This document shows positions 38,259-48,807 of a stretch of DNA of 64,000 nt, piece by piece; the stretch's first letter is position 1; the number at the start of each line of letters is the position of its first letter. The stretch is taken from assembly GCA_003024785.1 (NCBI GenBank), contig PUQB01000239.1, forward strand, positions 161,501-225,500. The letters are read 5' to 3'. The translations under genes were made by a program, and so were the position numbers. Origin of the DNA: Selaginella tamariscina (Eukaryota; Streptophyta; Lycopodiopsida; Selaginellales; Selaginellaceae). The notes below the pieces were generated by a model. That model was not told the DNA's origin, did not search any database, and worked only from the letters and a program-made list of their open reading frames with translations.

Positions 38259-38486
38259 ATGCCAACAAGGATAAGCTGTGCAATGGGTGGTCCAAGGTCC
38301 ATGGACAGGCCCCGGAGAAGACCCAATTTCGATCGTCCCAGTGGGGAGAAACCGACCCCTCCCCCACCTCCGCCTCCGGAGCCACTCACTGGAGCGGTCA
38401 AGTACAAGCTGTCCGAGTCCAGCACTCTTGTTATCTGGAAAGGGGATATAGGGCTCTGGTTCATCGATGGACAAACAGATGCAGTC
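38259..38486 (+). pseudogene. 5' exon of a MacroD-type macro-domain protein; remainder not found
   Basis: The ATG at 38259 opens a basic, proline-rich leader (MPTRISCAMGGPRSMDRPRRR, then a seven-proline run). It continues into the start of a macro domain, KLSESSTLVIWKGDIGLWFIDGQTDAVV, to a GTAAGT donor at 38487. MacroD-type proteins bind or hydrolyse ADP-ribose; KGDIxxWxxDxxxDAIVN is their first strand-helix motif. The frame is also open upstream (AQICPESGDFGLSEEVPFRL), so a longer N-terminus is possible. The essential NAANxxxxGGGGVDGAIH exon was not found in the next 2 kb. The gene looks truncated, or its next exon is remote. Confidence 0.6.
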
Positions 38487-38677
38487 GTAAGTTTTTTGTT
38501 CTTCACACACACACCCACACACACTGTATGTATGGACAGTTCAGACAGTTATAATTCCTGTCTATACATATAAGCAAATTATCATCTAAGTCTATATATG
38601 CATTTATACACGCAGACACAGACATACACGTTTATAAGTCTAAAAAATTAGAAAAAAATTTGTGTCTATATAATTTG

Positions 38678-38688
<11 letters not shown>

Positions 38689-38717
<29 letters not shown>
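38689..38717. repeat. (AT)n microsatellite
   Basis: Uninterrupted AT run following a GT tract, in the presumed intron after the macro-domain exon. Confidence 0.85.
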
Positions 38718-38722
<5 letters not shown>

Positions 38723-39054
38723 CTTGTCGGATCAGTGCTTTAGTCAGGTTGCATTCATGTATTTTTTCTTATTTAGCTTCCTAAGCTCGTACGGTATATA
38801 CGCATTCTGTGTGCATGCGTGTGTATTTCGAATTTCGTATGTGTTTAAGAAATTTGTATGTGTGTATGTTGTGAAGATTGCTAAATTATTATACAGCAGA
38901 TTCCTTTGCACTACCTTGCTATCCCCAAGCTTCAAATCACACTGCTTTCTCTCTCTGATCTATACATATACAGATACATTGTGTTCTCTGCATTGTGAGA
39001 TAAGCTGTTGTATATTTAAGTATGCAAAATAAGTGTGTGTGTGTGATATTAATA

Positions 39055-39645
39055 TTTTGCAGATTCCTCTGGATTATCTCGCTACAAGGCATCTGAACTT
39101 TTTCGGTATGAAGAATCACTCAAATGCAATCAATATATAAATATACATTGTGTTGTGAGCGTGCATTGTGTGTATGATGTGGACGTGATAGAATTTCGTG
39201 TGTTTAGGACATAAAGTATATATATAATATGATTTTTTTGCTACCTTATTGAAGCCTCTTTCTGTTGTCATATATGCATATACATTGTGTTTGTGTGTGT
39301 ATGTGATGCGTCAAAGATTAACATAATATGAATTTTTGTGCGTGCGTGCGTGTGATAAATAAATATTCTGCTTTAAGTTATTTTTTTCGTTACAAGGAGC
39401 ATTTGAGCTTCTATCTGTGTGTCTCTGTGCGTGTGTATGTGTTGACTTTCGTTTATAAAGACAGAACTGGGTTCACATAAATATAAATTAGAACGTGTTT
39501 GTGTCTGTATGTGGGATGTGTTGCTAAATTGATATTGTGCAGATTCCTCTCCATTTCAAGATTGGGATGTGCTTTTACATACCCAGACTGCTAAATTGAT
39601 ATTGTTCAGATTCTTCTCCATTTCAAGCTTTTTCCGGTAAGCCGG
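39055..39645 (+). repeat. Repeated splice-acceptor-like cassettes downstream of the macro exon
   Basis: The phrase CAGATTC(C/T)TCT occurs at about 39059, 39539 and 39608. The last two lie in a 39-bp direct repeat (39525-39563 and 39589-39627) starting TGCTAAATTGATATTGT. Each unit looks like a 3' splice site plus an exon start, and the first and third end at GTATG or GTAAG. They could be duplicated exons of the broken macro-domain gene or a separate small unit. Confidence 0.5.
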
Positions 39646-42141
39646 CTTTATCTTTTTCCCATCGGATCCTTGTGCGTGCGTGCTTGTTTGTATATATATA
39701 GAGAGAATACTTACAGTATAAAATTATTATATACGTTTCATTAATGTTAGGTTGTTCCTAGGGATAGGTACACGGAGGGCTTGCTCCTGCCGGTAAGCGT
39801 ATTTTGACATTGAATTAGGTAATAAGAAGCCCAATAGAGAACGCCCTAAAGGATAATTTCAATCCAAGTGTTGCATATACATACTTAAGAATAAATACAT
39901 AATGAAATAAGAAATGCAATACTTACACATAGGCTTTGGTTAACATCTTCTCGGACTCCTCTCTGTTCTAGGTCTTATGTTTATTAATTTTACTTAATAT
40001 ATTTTTCTTTGCAAAGGGTTTAATCTACAGGCCTCGCGAGTGATTCATGCGGCCCTGTTTACGAAGAGACGTGTATATACTTATATACACAAATGTACAT
40101 GCTTGATACGTCTTACTTGATTGTTTATTTTGCTCACTGTTTGGATGATGTTTCACTTACTGTAATAATATTATAATAGCATATCTATCTATCTAGTTAT
40201 ACACACACAGTATAACTGGTGAATCCTGGTTACATTAGTTTCTTTTCTTGCAGAGGCCTCGTTGATGCAGAACCTCACGCATGAAGAAACGCTTCCCGAA
40301 GGTGGACTGGTGTGTGTGAGAGAGAGGGGATTCACATAGAGATCACCAGAAATCAATAATGATTTAATTAATGAAAGTTAAAGAGTTTTTATTAAGTACA
40401 ATTAAAATCAATAAATAAATTTAAAATTAAATAAAATGAATTATATAAAAACAAACAGAAATTATTACTGTATAAACAAGGGTAAAAACAAAATAATATT
40501 ACAATATATTATGTAAAAAAACAAATCAATGTTCGACCCCTAGTATGTTAACTGTTTTTTGCAAAAACAAAGGCTTGTTTTCTAGAGATGTTTTTTACCT
40601 TAAAAAAGACAAAAACTAGGGGTTTACATTTTCCGGTGGAATTGTTATGGAGTATGAATTGATTTTGCTAAGTAAGTTATAAAGTTCTTTCTATTCATAT
40701 TAAGTATAATAATATTAATCATCCATATATAAAATGATATTAGGAAGAAAGAGGCTAACGTACCACGTGATTGAGGACACGATGAAATAAAATAAAGGAA
40801 CTCACTATTACCGGACCAAAGGCGCAAACATTGGGAGTTGAGAATGAAGTGCCACGTGTGCAAGGATTCTATCATCCAGTACTACGATCCCAAAGAGAGT
40901 GGAAGAAGCAACTACGAATGAGGAAGTTGACATTTAAGTTCCTTACCTGGGTGCTCGAGAATAGGATTTTGAGGTGGAGGAAGGCTTACCCGCTGATGTT
41001 CAACTAGGAGTGACGCTTTGCAAGCTCATGAAGAATTTAGACTACAATGAGTTGTTGAACAAGTTCGTCATTGGCCATTCCATTGCTCATGAAATTGTTT
41101 TGGAGATGACTAAAACTATAGTTCGGTGCTGAAACACAAGATCAAGTTTCTAAGTTCAATAGCAAAGGTGTCTGCAGTTGTGAAGGAGTTTTAATAAATT
41201 ACAAGCTTCCAAATGTGGCTGGTGCAATAGACTATACTCACTTTGAAATGCATCAGCTGCCAACTAGTGATGGAGCTAACTACTTCGACCGAAAGTAGCG
41301 TTACAACATGATTCTCCAAGCGGTGGTGGATCTGAGGAAGCGCTTTCTAAACCTACATAGGATGGCCATGTAAAAATTTTCCTTGACTAGTTGCATGCTC
41401 CATATGTTTTTACAGGAAGTGTTCATGACATGTGCGTTTGCAGGAACTTGACATTGACTAATCGGATTGTGGAGGGGATTTGCTATAGGAGCCAATTATA
41501 CTCGCCTTTGATGAGCAGGTGAAGCCTTATCTCGTTGGGGAGGTTACCAGCTGGCGAAGGCAATGATGATTTCTTACCCAGGTAAGCTACTCATTTTCAC
41601 TCTTGATTTTCAAGTGTAAATCATTTTCAAACCACACATTAGGTGAACAAGCATTGAACGATCATCATCATAAGGCTAAAATCGTGGTGGAACAAGCCTT
41701 TGGCCTTCTAAAGCAACATTTCTAATGCTTAGATCAGAAACAGAAGGTTCATCCAAAGTTCTTCCTTACTCAAATTCATGTATGTTGCATTTTGTATAAC
41801 GTTTTGATTGATCTCGACAAGAGAAACATGGATCAAATGCAGCAAAGATGGGATAAGGAGTGCGAGCAGCAAAGGCTCAAGAAAGGGGTGTATACGACTT
41901 GTATGGTCCACTAATTAAGTACCCGAATCCTCAAGTTGTAGAGGGTGAGCCCTCAAAGCCTTTGATTGCTCAGGATGATGGAGCAAGGAAGAGGCTTACT
42001 CTTGAATACCATGTTTGTTTCCGCTGTTGATCTTTGAATTCAAACTGCCTGGGATTTAGAAATTGAAATTAAAAAATTCAAAATTTTTAAAATTTTGATG
42101 TGCGGATGAACAAGTTCTTAAAATTTATGTTTATGTACTAT

Positions 42142-42170
42142 GGGTCGATTTGCACCTGCACTTATACTTA
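42142..42170 (+). repeat. Left TIR of the Pack element
   Basis: 29 bases matching the reverse complement of 44233-44261 with one mismatch. Preceded by TAT. Confidence 0.8.
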
Positions 42171-42465
42171 GAGATAAGGGTCAAAAGTGCATTTAAATTG
42201 CTCTGCACATGTATTTAGGAGATAAGGGTGGCCATTAAATTAAATTTTAAGTGTGGCCATTAAATTAAATTTTAAGTGTGAAAAATTTAAAGTTGTTTGC
42301 TCTGCACCTATTTTAAATTTAATGGCGTAACCCTTAAAATTTAAGTGTTTCAGAAAGAAAAAAATCAAAATTTAAAACCATCTCGGAAGGTGATATTAAA
42401 TTTTAAGGGGCACTTATAAATTATTTCAAAAAGATTCTTGTGAAGATTCTTTAAGGGCTAGGTTT

Positions 42466-42790
42466 ATGGTTCGCGGCATCCAGATTTTGGCGCTAGATCG
42501 GCTGATATTAGGGGTGGCAATTGCAGAGGACCGCGCCGTCTCCTTCTACCCACTCGCTTATTTATATTCTTCATTTCAATTCTTCCCCAATAGGCAGGAT
42601 TTTATATTACTGATTAATATCTTTCCAGGCTATATAGTGTTGCAACTGAGATTTAGAGTACATCTCCATCTTCATAGTCACTTGAAATGTCCATCTGTGA
42701 GAAAGAGTGGAGGAAGCGTGTCAGAATTGAACAATTCACTTCTTCGAAGAAGCGTGTCAGGATTGAACACGAGGATAACTGGGGGGAGTT
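42466..42790 (+). other. Unidentified cargo segment of the Pack element
   Basis: Open from an ATG at 42466 (MVRGIQILALDRLILGVAIA), with more balanced base composition than its surroundings. In another frame, MSICEKEWRKRVRIEQF is followed by a near-repeat SSKKRVRIEHEDNWGEF, reflecting a short internal duplication. Probably a third captured gene piece; family not recognised. Confidence 0.35.
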
Positions 42791-42819
42791 TAATAGATTT
42801 TATAGCCTTGGGAGCATAA

Positions 42820-43000
42820 GAAAACCATTATAAAGTTCAACACCACATAAGCCACTGGGATTCATATTACGAAGGAGTTTAACATCCTTAATGAACTCAC
42901 TAATCCATGTAAGCGGTATAGAAACTGTGGTCTGGTGATAAAAGAGTCCATGTATTTCCAGGTCCCAAGGACAAACAAACTCCCTAGACACAAAGTTTGG
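42820..43000 (-). pseudogene. Captured fragment of an L-gulono-1,4-lactone oxidase-like gene
   Basis: The minus frame reads NFVSREFVCPWDLEIHGLFY, HQTTVSIPLTWISEFIKDVK and LCGVELYNGFLM, matching the C-terminal half of plant gulonolactone oxidase-like flavoproteins of ascorbate metabolism. The fragment starts at a TTGTAG-type acceptor near 43003 and stops abruptly near 42822, inside what would be an exon. It has no start or stop of its own. Confidence 0.65.
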
Positions 43001-43189
43001 CAACCACCTACAATACGTATGTGCTATATATGTGTGTGCGTGTGTGTGTAGGTTATATGGTATACTTGAGGATTGGATTTTGTGTTGGAAGCCAACTATT
43101 GGGTAACCAGTGAAAGGATGGAGCTGTTGTCCAACAACAAGGAGAGCTGTTGTTTTCGAGGATGTTTAGCATACCATTTAGCATACCAT

Positions 43190-43292
43190 GTAGTCTTTTA
43201 AGTAGCCGTATCCTCCATGAAGTTGTAAGGCGTCGTTAGCAACATTAAAGCAATAATCGGTAGCAAATCTAGATATCAAAAGATGGTTAATA

Positions 43293-43352
<60 letters not shown>

Positions 43353-43790
43353 CACACCTTTTAGCCATTGCAGCACAGGCGGAGGCCTTAGGTGAATGAG
43401 CATCTAAAGTAGAAGTTGCATTTGCAATCATTAATCGTGAAGCTTGAATATAGTTAGCATATCTGCTAGCTTAAACTGAGTGTTTTGAAACTCCGCTATA
43501 CTTTTCCCAAACTATAACTCTAAGAAATAAATAAAAGAGATAATTAAGTAAATAAGAATAGAAACTGTTTGTGAGTTGAGACATAACCGCTTGCAGCATC
43601 CAAACAATATTGAGCACCACCAACACTGCAAAGAACTTTATTATAATACATGAACCTGCACGAACCAATGTTTATTCGGCCACCATCAAGACCTGTTATC
43701 GCAATATTAAATCCTGCCCTTCTTTGCCAAGTAGATTCTCAGCAGGCACACGTACATCTTCCAAAATTACCTGAACTATATATATAAATA
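43190..43790 (-). pseudogene. Captured fragment of an isobutyryl-CoA-type acyl-CoA dehydrogenase gene
   Basis: Minus-strand exon pieces read VILEDVRVPAENLLGKEGQ, ITGLDGGRINIGSC, VGGAQYCLDAA, QFKLADML, ASRLMIANATSTLDAHSPKA, and finally [20 protein letters not shown] with GYLKDY. This is the C-terminal domain order of acyl-CoA dehydrogenases close to IBD/ACAD8, mitochondrial enzymes of valine breakdown. Introns are kept. Single-base losses break the frame near 43705 (after GKEGQ) and near 43460. The N-terminal half, and everything after the GYGYLKDY helix, are absent. Confidence 0.7.
43290..43349. repeat. (CT)n(CA)n compound microsatellite in a captured intron
   Basis: Long CT run directly followed by a long CA run, inside an intron of the captured dehydrogenase fragment. 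It resembles those of resident genes and suggests the source gene came from this genome. Confidence 0.9.
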
Positions 43791-44232
43791 TATAGAGTAT
43801 GTTTGTCTGTATGCATCTCTCTCATCATCAAATACAAATCACTCGCATCACCTCCACTAATAAAAGCCTATAATTAATAAATAAAGCTTCCATTAATCTT
43901 TATTATAATGATCTTAAAAGAATAGTTACATACATATAACGTGGCCTTACAATGTTGAATTTCAAAATTTGAATTTGAATTTTTGAATTTTTAAATTTTA
44001 AGTAAAATTTAAAGGTGAAAACATATTCGGAGATGAAAACATTAACAAAATTTAAGTGTTTTATGTACGAAGAGACACGCATTTAGGGGTTAAAATTTGA
44101 GGACAAATTCGTTATCATGTGCGAACACAACAAGTGTTAAAATATGTAATTAAATCGCAAAATTCACTTTAAAATTTTTTATGTGCGAATATACAAACCG
44201 TTAACTTTTTAATTATTAACATTTCAAATTTT

Positions 44233-44261
44233 TAAGTATAAGTGCAGGTGCGAATCGACCC
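44233..44261 (-). repeat. Right TIR of the Pack element
   Basis: Mirror of 42142-42170. Followed by TATGTGATCAGACTC, which rejoins the Harbinger copy 2 sequence. Confidence 0.8.
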
Positions 44262-44641
44262 TATGTGATCAGACTCTATTTAGACATAAAATTTGTGCAT
44301 CAAAATTTATGTATATGTACCATGTGCGGATCAAAAAATATTTAAATAGTTTCGTAAATTTAAATTTTAAATACTATGTGCGAATCAAAGTAATACATCA
44401 ATTTTAAAACTAGGTTTTAACGAATTTACATTTTGTATTATGTGCGGATCCATCCATTGCATATGAATTATGATGTAGACATATTCATCTATACATATGT
44501 ATTACGTGTTCTCCATGGATCCTGATGTAAACATATTCATTCATAATCTGACACTTTAAGGGTATGAAATTAATGCACTTTTCTCTAAGGTAATTATTTG
44601 AGGTTAATTGTGTTCATTATCTTTTTTTAGTGCATATCAAA

Positions 44642-45073
44642 GTAGTACATAAATTTTAAGATTAGGTTTTAACGAATTTATATTTGTGTACTGTGTGAAT
44701 AGGATATGAAATGTAATAGTAATTGATCAACTTGAGATACAATCAAATCTCCTATCTTTTAAGTACTAGTCAATTTAGATTAATTTAAAAATAATGTTAA
44801 TTGCTAAATCAATGGTGTTTATAGTAGGTTCAACAACTAAAATTAACTCCTTTCATATCATGCAAATTGGCTGAATATTATATAGTGATTGCTGGTGTAT
44901 ATGTGTGTGTGTGTGTGAGAACGCACGTGTGTTGAACACGAGGCATTTAGATCCCTGATCAATATAATCCCTCTTTTTACATGACACCATGGTAAGTTCA
45001 ACGAGATGCAATCATTTTTACCGGCAACTCAAAATTAACATTTATCACAGTTAGTTAATACTAACTTAATTGG
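44642..45073. other. AT-rich spacer with one more Harbinger-end-like stretch
   Basis: 44641-44700 again resembles the subterminal text of the Harbinger copies (AAAGTAGTACATAAATTTTA, GTGTACTGTGTGAATAGG), perhaps a third remnant end. The rest is plain AT-rich DNA. Confidence 0.4.
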
Positions 45074-45558
45074 ATGGCATATGCTAGCGGCTGCAGATAT
45101 GCCGGCAAGGTAAAAAAAAACTATGTCTTTTTGCCGCACGGCGTGAATCCGGGGCCGCGTGATGGAGCCGACAACGATGGGGAGCCGTCCATTAGGGGAA
45201 GGGGCAGGGGCCGAATCCTGGGCGGTGAGGGTTCGCAGGATGTTGGCGGCAAGGGGGTGAGGAACAGATGGGAACTGTTTTACTTACACTTTTTACTTGT
45301 ACTTCTGTTGTTTGAAATTTGAATCTGTTTCAATATGCTGACATCCTTTTTTTATTCTGTTAGGGCTATGTTAACATCGCAATCTAATATGCAGGTAAAT
45401 TTGACAGCAAATCACTAATAATTCCTGCATTTTGTTTGGTTGCATTGATAACACATGTCCTATGACACAACAACTTTTAATTTTATTCTTATTCTTTTTT
45501 TAATTCTAAGGTTCTTGGGCCTACATCTGCAGAAGACGGTATGGAGAATCTAAATAAT
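45074..45558 (+). CDS. Small RG-rich hypothetical gene
   Basis: The ATG at 45074 opens MAYASGCRYAGKVKKNYVFL, then RDGADNDGEPSIRGRGRGR and GGEGSQDVGGKG. A GTGAGG donor at about 45255 can join AG-bordered pieces at about 45365-45393 (AMLTSQSNMQ) and 45511-45558 (VLGPTSAEDGMENLNN and stop). The product would be about 90 residues with an RGRGRGR stretch, which often binds RNA or DNA. No family is recognised. An earlier donor after YAGK (GGCAAGGTAAAA) is possible, so exon borders are uncertain. Confidence 0.35.
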
Positions 45559-47310
45559 TAGGGAGAGGAAGGGTTAAGATTTAGAACAAGCTATTGCAAG
45601 ACTTTGGCTAAAACAAATTCAATGTTTTTATTAGTTAATAAATAATTTATATTTTTATTATATTATTTACTTATATACGTTATGTCATTTAATTTTCAGA
45701 AATTTTTAAGAATTATTATTTTTTTCTTTTATTTTTCATACAAGAGATCTTTAAGGGTCCTTCTATTGTGGATTTAGAACGCAATTGCTCACCAGAATAG
45801 CCAACCCATGAATACTTATATTGCACCAAGATGCAACTGTATTCACCTTTGTTGTGGCAACCAATATGCTTCCGTTCATAATGTTGACGGTGCACCTAGT
45901 TAACATAAGTTGATATACCGGTGGTACAGGTCTGTAGATCATGTGGTGGTTTATAAATATTGATGTCAAGTTTATATATAATGTCCGTGTCTAACAGGCC
46001 AGCACCTGTAAATGCATGATTGTACATGCTGTTTATGTTACATTGTTCATGTGTGACATAAAATAAATGTTTTAAACATTGTAAAATGAAACGTGTTGGT
46101 AGCTTGGGATTTTGCAGACAGCATCCTCAAATATACATTATATATCTACATGTAACGGAGAGATAATGCAATACATATGCAAGGCGTATCTAAATATATT
46201 AGTTCGTAAAACTGTATGTAAGCACCACATGTTCTAAGAATATCTTAAAAAATACATATGCACGTAAGGCTCGGCATAATTATTTAATTAATTAATAATT
46301 TATTAATTAATGGACCTTTAACTACATTCTTCTTCTTAATTTAATAAATGTATTTATAAAATAGATATTTAACTTAATTATTATTTTTAACCTAGTGAAT
46401 TTAATTTTAAATGGGAAATATATTTTATTGTATGTAAAGTTTTAGTACTAGTAGCTTGAGCATTATAAACATTGTGTGTAAACTCTATATTGTGGTTCAG
46501 GTTCATTCTAAACGAAGACTAAGAATTGCCTGTTTGGCAGTAACACCAACATATATATATATATATATATATTTGTAATTAATATTTATTGAGATTCTTT
46601 GGACAAAATATAATGATTGTTGTTACTGAATCTTGATTTTATTTAATGCCCAATCAATTTGAATCTTTACACATAGTTTGCCATGCAATCATTAAAAAAT
46701 TCTGAAAACATATTTTCGATCCGGTATGTCCATTCCCTCAGAGGGGGTGGTGGATTGCACCGTGGCGGAATATGAAGGGGCTGTTGATAAACGGTCGTAG
46801 TCTACGTTGGTTCCAATCCAGCCTCACATGCTTACAGGGTGATTCCAAGCTAGGCTTACACGGCTTCCGAACAAAACAAATTTCTTACTCTTAGGGTAAG
46901 ATTAATCCACCGTACATGTAGTTTGTATAACATGCTAATCAACGGATTTTGCCTGCAAAACTTATTAATTAATAGATCTTGTTGCAGGTATGATATAAAC
47001 TCATTTGTGTGAGTGGATCTTGTCTGTAAAGATTGTTAATCAGTTGATCTTGCCACATTTAGAGATGCAAAATATCTATGTGAGCTAGATGTTTTAAAAG
47101 CACTTGCTTCGGTTCGATTGAAGAACTGCTGCTCTTTACCTTATAAAGAGATTTCCCTTAATGATTAAAATATGGCACATCATCTTGTAATTAAAATAAA
47201 ACATACATTACACAGAGTTAAATATAAAATAAAAGTCCTATCTAGTAGATCAAATTACTTCACATGAATTTATTCATTAAATTAGCTACTTTTTGTCACA
47301 CTTAAATCTC
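45559..47310. other. Intergenic DNA, no gene seen
   Basis: AT-rich with an AT run at about 46548-46571. 46720-46900 is less AT-rich and may be an element remnant, but nothing in it could be identified. Confidence 0.5.
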
Positions 47311-48807
47311 TTAGTAAGAGTAAGTGTCTTCGTCCGAAGAAGTTTCACCCAGTTCTGCTAGAGTTTTCTCTTTCTGTTCTTTAAGAACCTACAAAATGAA
47401 TTAAAAAATCAATAAATTAAATTAATTCATTAATAAGTAAAATTATGTACACTATCAAAAAGTAATATGAATACCTTTACTGCTCCTTTGTATGCAAGAA
47501 TTGCAGCCAAACTTATGTCATATTTCAGCTCATCAACCTGACAATAAGTGAAGCAAATGTTAAATTAGAGTCAATAGTATATTATGTATAGGAATAAACA
47601 TATGTGCTTAAATCACTAATTACCACCTCATTAACGAGCTCATTCATAGACTTCTTTTTATTTTTTGATAGTTTCTTTCAGCATCGTCTATGTCAGCTTT
47701 TGAGTCCTCACCAATCCATTTCAAGTGGTTGTACGGTAACTGTAAATAATGTAGTGTCGTAAGTTAATAAAACAATTAAAATTTCCATTCAATTAGAATA
47801 ATAAAATTTAGTATATTATAATAATTAACCATATAATATATATATATATATTAGTTGACCTTGTGAAACTTACCTCACGAATATTGAGCCACTCAAAATT
47901 CTCTTCTTTAGCATCAATATCATATCCATAGGAAAGTTTATATTCTCCCTGAAGATAACATTTGAGTACCTCTCTCTTTATATGTATATATTTATATAAT
48001 TAACTCACATTCATAGGGTTGTAATCAGTAATAATGGCTTTATAATATTTATTATCTCCTGGCCATTTCACTTCCACTCTACAGCCAATGCATCCACGAG
48101 CTGGAACTTCAATCTTATTTTCATTAAATTTGTCCCTAGATGTCAAGTACAAACGTTTTAGAATTATTGGCTAATCATTTTTTAATTATTTTATTAACCC
48201 ATATATACATAGATAGATAGATAAATATACACACTCACTAGGCTTGATTGACTTGTTGATGTCTCCATGGCATCTCCATCTAGTTCTAATTCCTCGACTT
48301 GTTGACGCCTCTACAACATCTCCATCTAGTTCTAATTCTTCTCGACTTGTTGATGTCTCCATGGCATCTCCAACCTCAGCAACTCCCTCCTCACTGTAAA
48401 ACATGTATTACTTAGTTGCAATATCTATAGATAAAAAAACTACTTAAATTTAGAAATATCAACAGCACATGGGTTTCTCTAATCTTAAATAAATCTTGAA
48501 ATCTATAATGAAGTAAATAAAAAAGAAGTGCTTACTGCGCAATCTCGCTAGACAACTTAATATGCTGCTCTTCACTAATAAATAATTCTTTCTGTAGCCT
48601 GTTAATTATGCTCATTTTCATCTGCATTAAAACAAAACAGTTAGTTCTATTTCTAAATTAATTTGAACTTGTATAAACCGTTGTGTCTGCATTCCCTTGT
48701 GCAGCAAAGGCTTTTAAAACCAAACGATAAGCATTCTCCTCAAGGCAGCGAATAGCATTGTTTACATCCTCAGTACTATTTATGTTGTATGTACTGGTGG
48801 AGTCCAT
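47311..48807 (-). CDS. EML: EMSY-LIKE (ENT plus Agenet/Tudor) chromatin protein, with frame breaks
   Basis: Minus-strand exons: 48807-48679, 48621-48536, 48393-48239, 48135-48009, 47948-47874, 47739-47627, 47537-47475, 47388-47311, with GT/AG borders. Exon 1 and 2 form the ENT domain (IRCLEENAYRLVLKAFAAQG, SIINRLQKELFISEEQH). Exons 4-6 form the Royal-family Agenet/Tudor module: GCRVEVKWPGDNKYYKAIIT, DYNPMN, NFEWLNIREL, HLKWIGED. A coiled, Lys-rich C-terminus ends ETSSDEDTYSY. Arabidopsis EML proteins read histone marks and act in immunity and seed development. Exon 3 contains a near-exact internal repeat around EMSTSREELELDGD-type text whose second copy lost bases, and exon 6 is one base short near 47670. 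So the frame breaks at least twice. It is a recent pseudogene or carries assembly indels. The usual RG-rich linker is absent. Confidence 0.75.
48245..48375. repeat. Internal tandem duplication in EMSY-LIKE exon 3
   Basis: A unit of about 62-66 bp reading (minus) GAGACATCAACAAGTCGAG and GAATTAGAACTAGATGGAGA is present twice, with a third partial copy. Copies are nearly identical, so the duplication is recent. The second copy has lost bases in its GAGGAATT stretch. Confidence 0.75.

Larger units (their letters stand above)
42142..44261. mobile_element. Pack-type non-autonomous transposon (Harbinger-like) carrying host gene fragments
   Basis: Inverted ends of 29 bp with one mismatch: GGGTCGATTTGCACCTGCAC at 42142 and, read inwards from 44261, GGGTCGATTCGCACCTGCAC. 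The insertion is flanked by TAT on both sides; the uninterrupted sequence in copy 1 shows a single TAT, so the target duplication is 3 bp. No transposase lies inside. The cargo is an unidentified segment (about 42460-42800), an L-gulonolactone oxidase piece (42820-43000, minus) and acyl-CoA dehydrogenase exons (43190-43790, minus), including intron borders, so it was copied from genomic DNA. The ends resemble those of the Harbinger host element (GGGCCGATCCGCACAT). Confidence 0.75.
40850..44641 (+). mobile_element. Inverted second copy of the Harbinger element (copy 2), 5'-truncated and interrupted
   Basis: 40850-42140 and 44262-44641 together match, in reverse, roughly 28060-29750 of copy 1. 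The transposase relic lies on the plus strand, reads from about 40870 and includes HEIVLEMTKTIV and the VEQAFGLLK block. The TAG after FDRK is shared with copy 1, so the parent was already dead before duplication. The match continues past the TIR of copy 1 into the flanking 66-bp repeat and beyond. This is therefore a segmental copy, not an independent insertion. The Myb-like half and the far TIR are missing. A 2.1-kb Pack element sits inside at 42142-44261. Confidence 0.7.
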
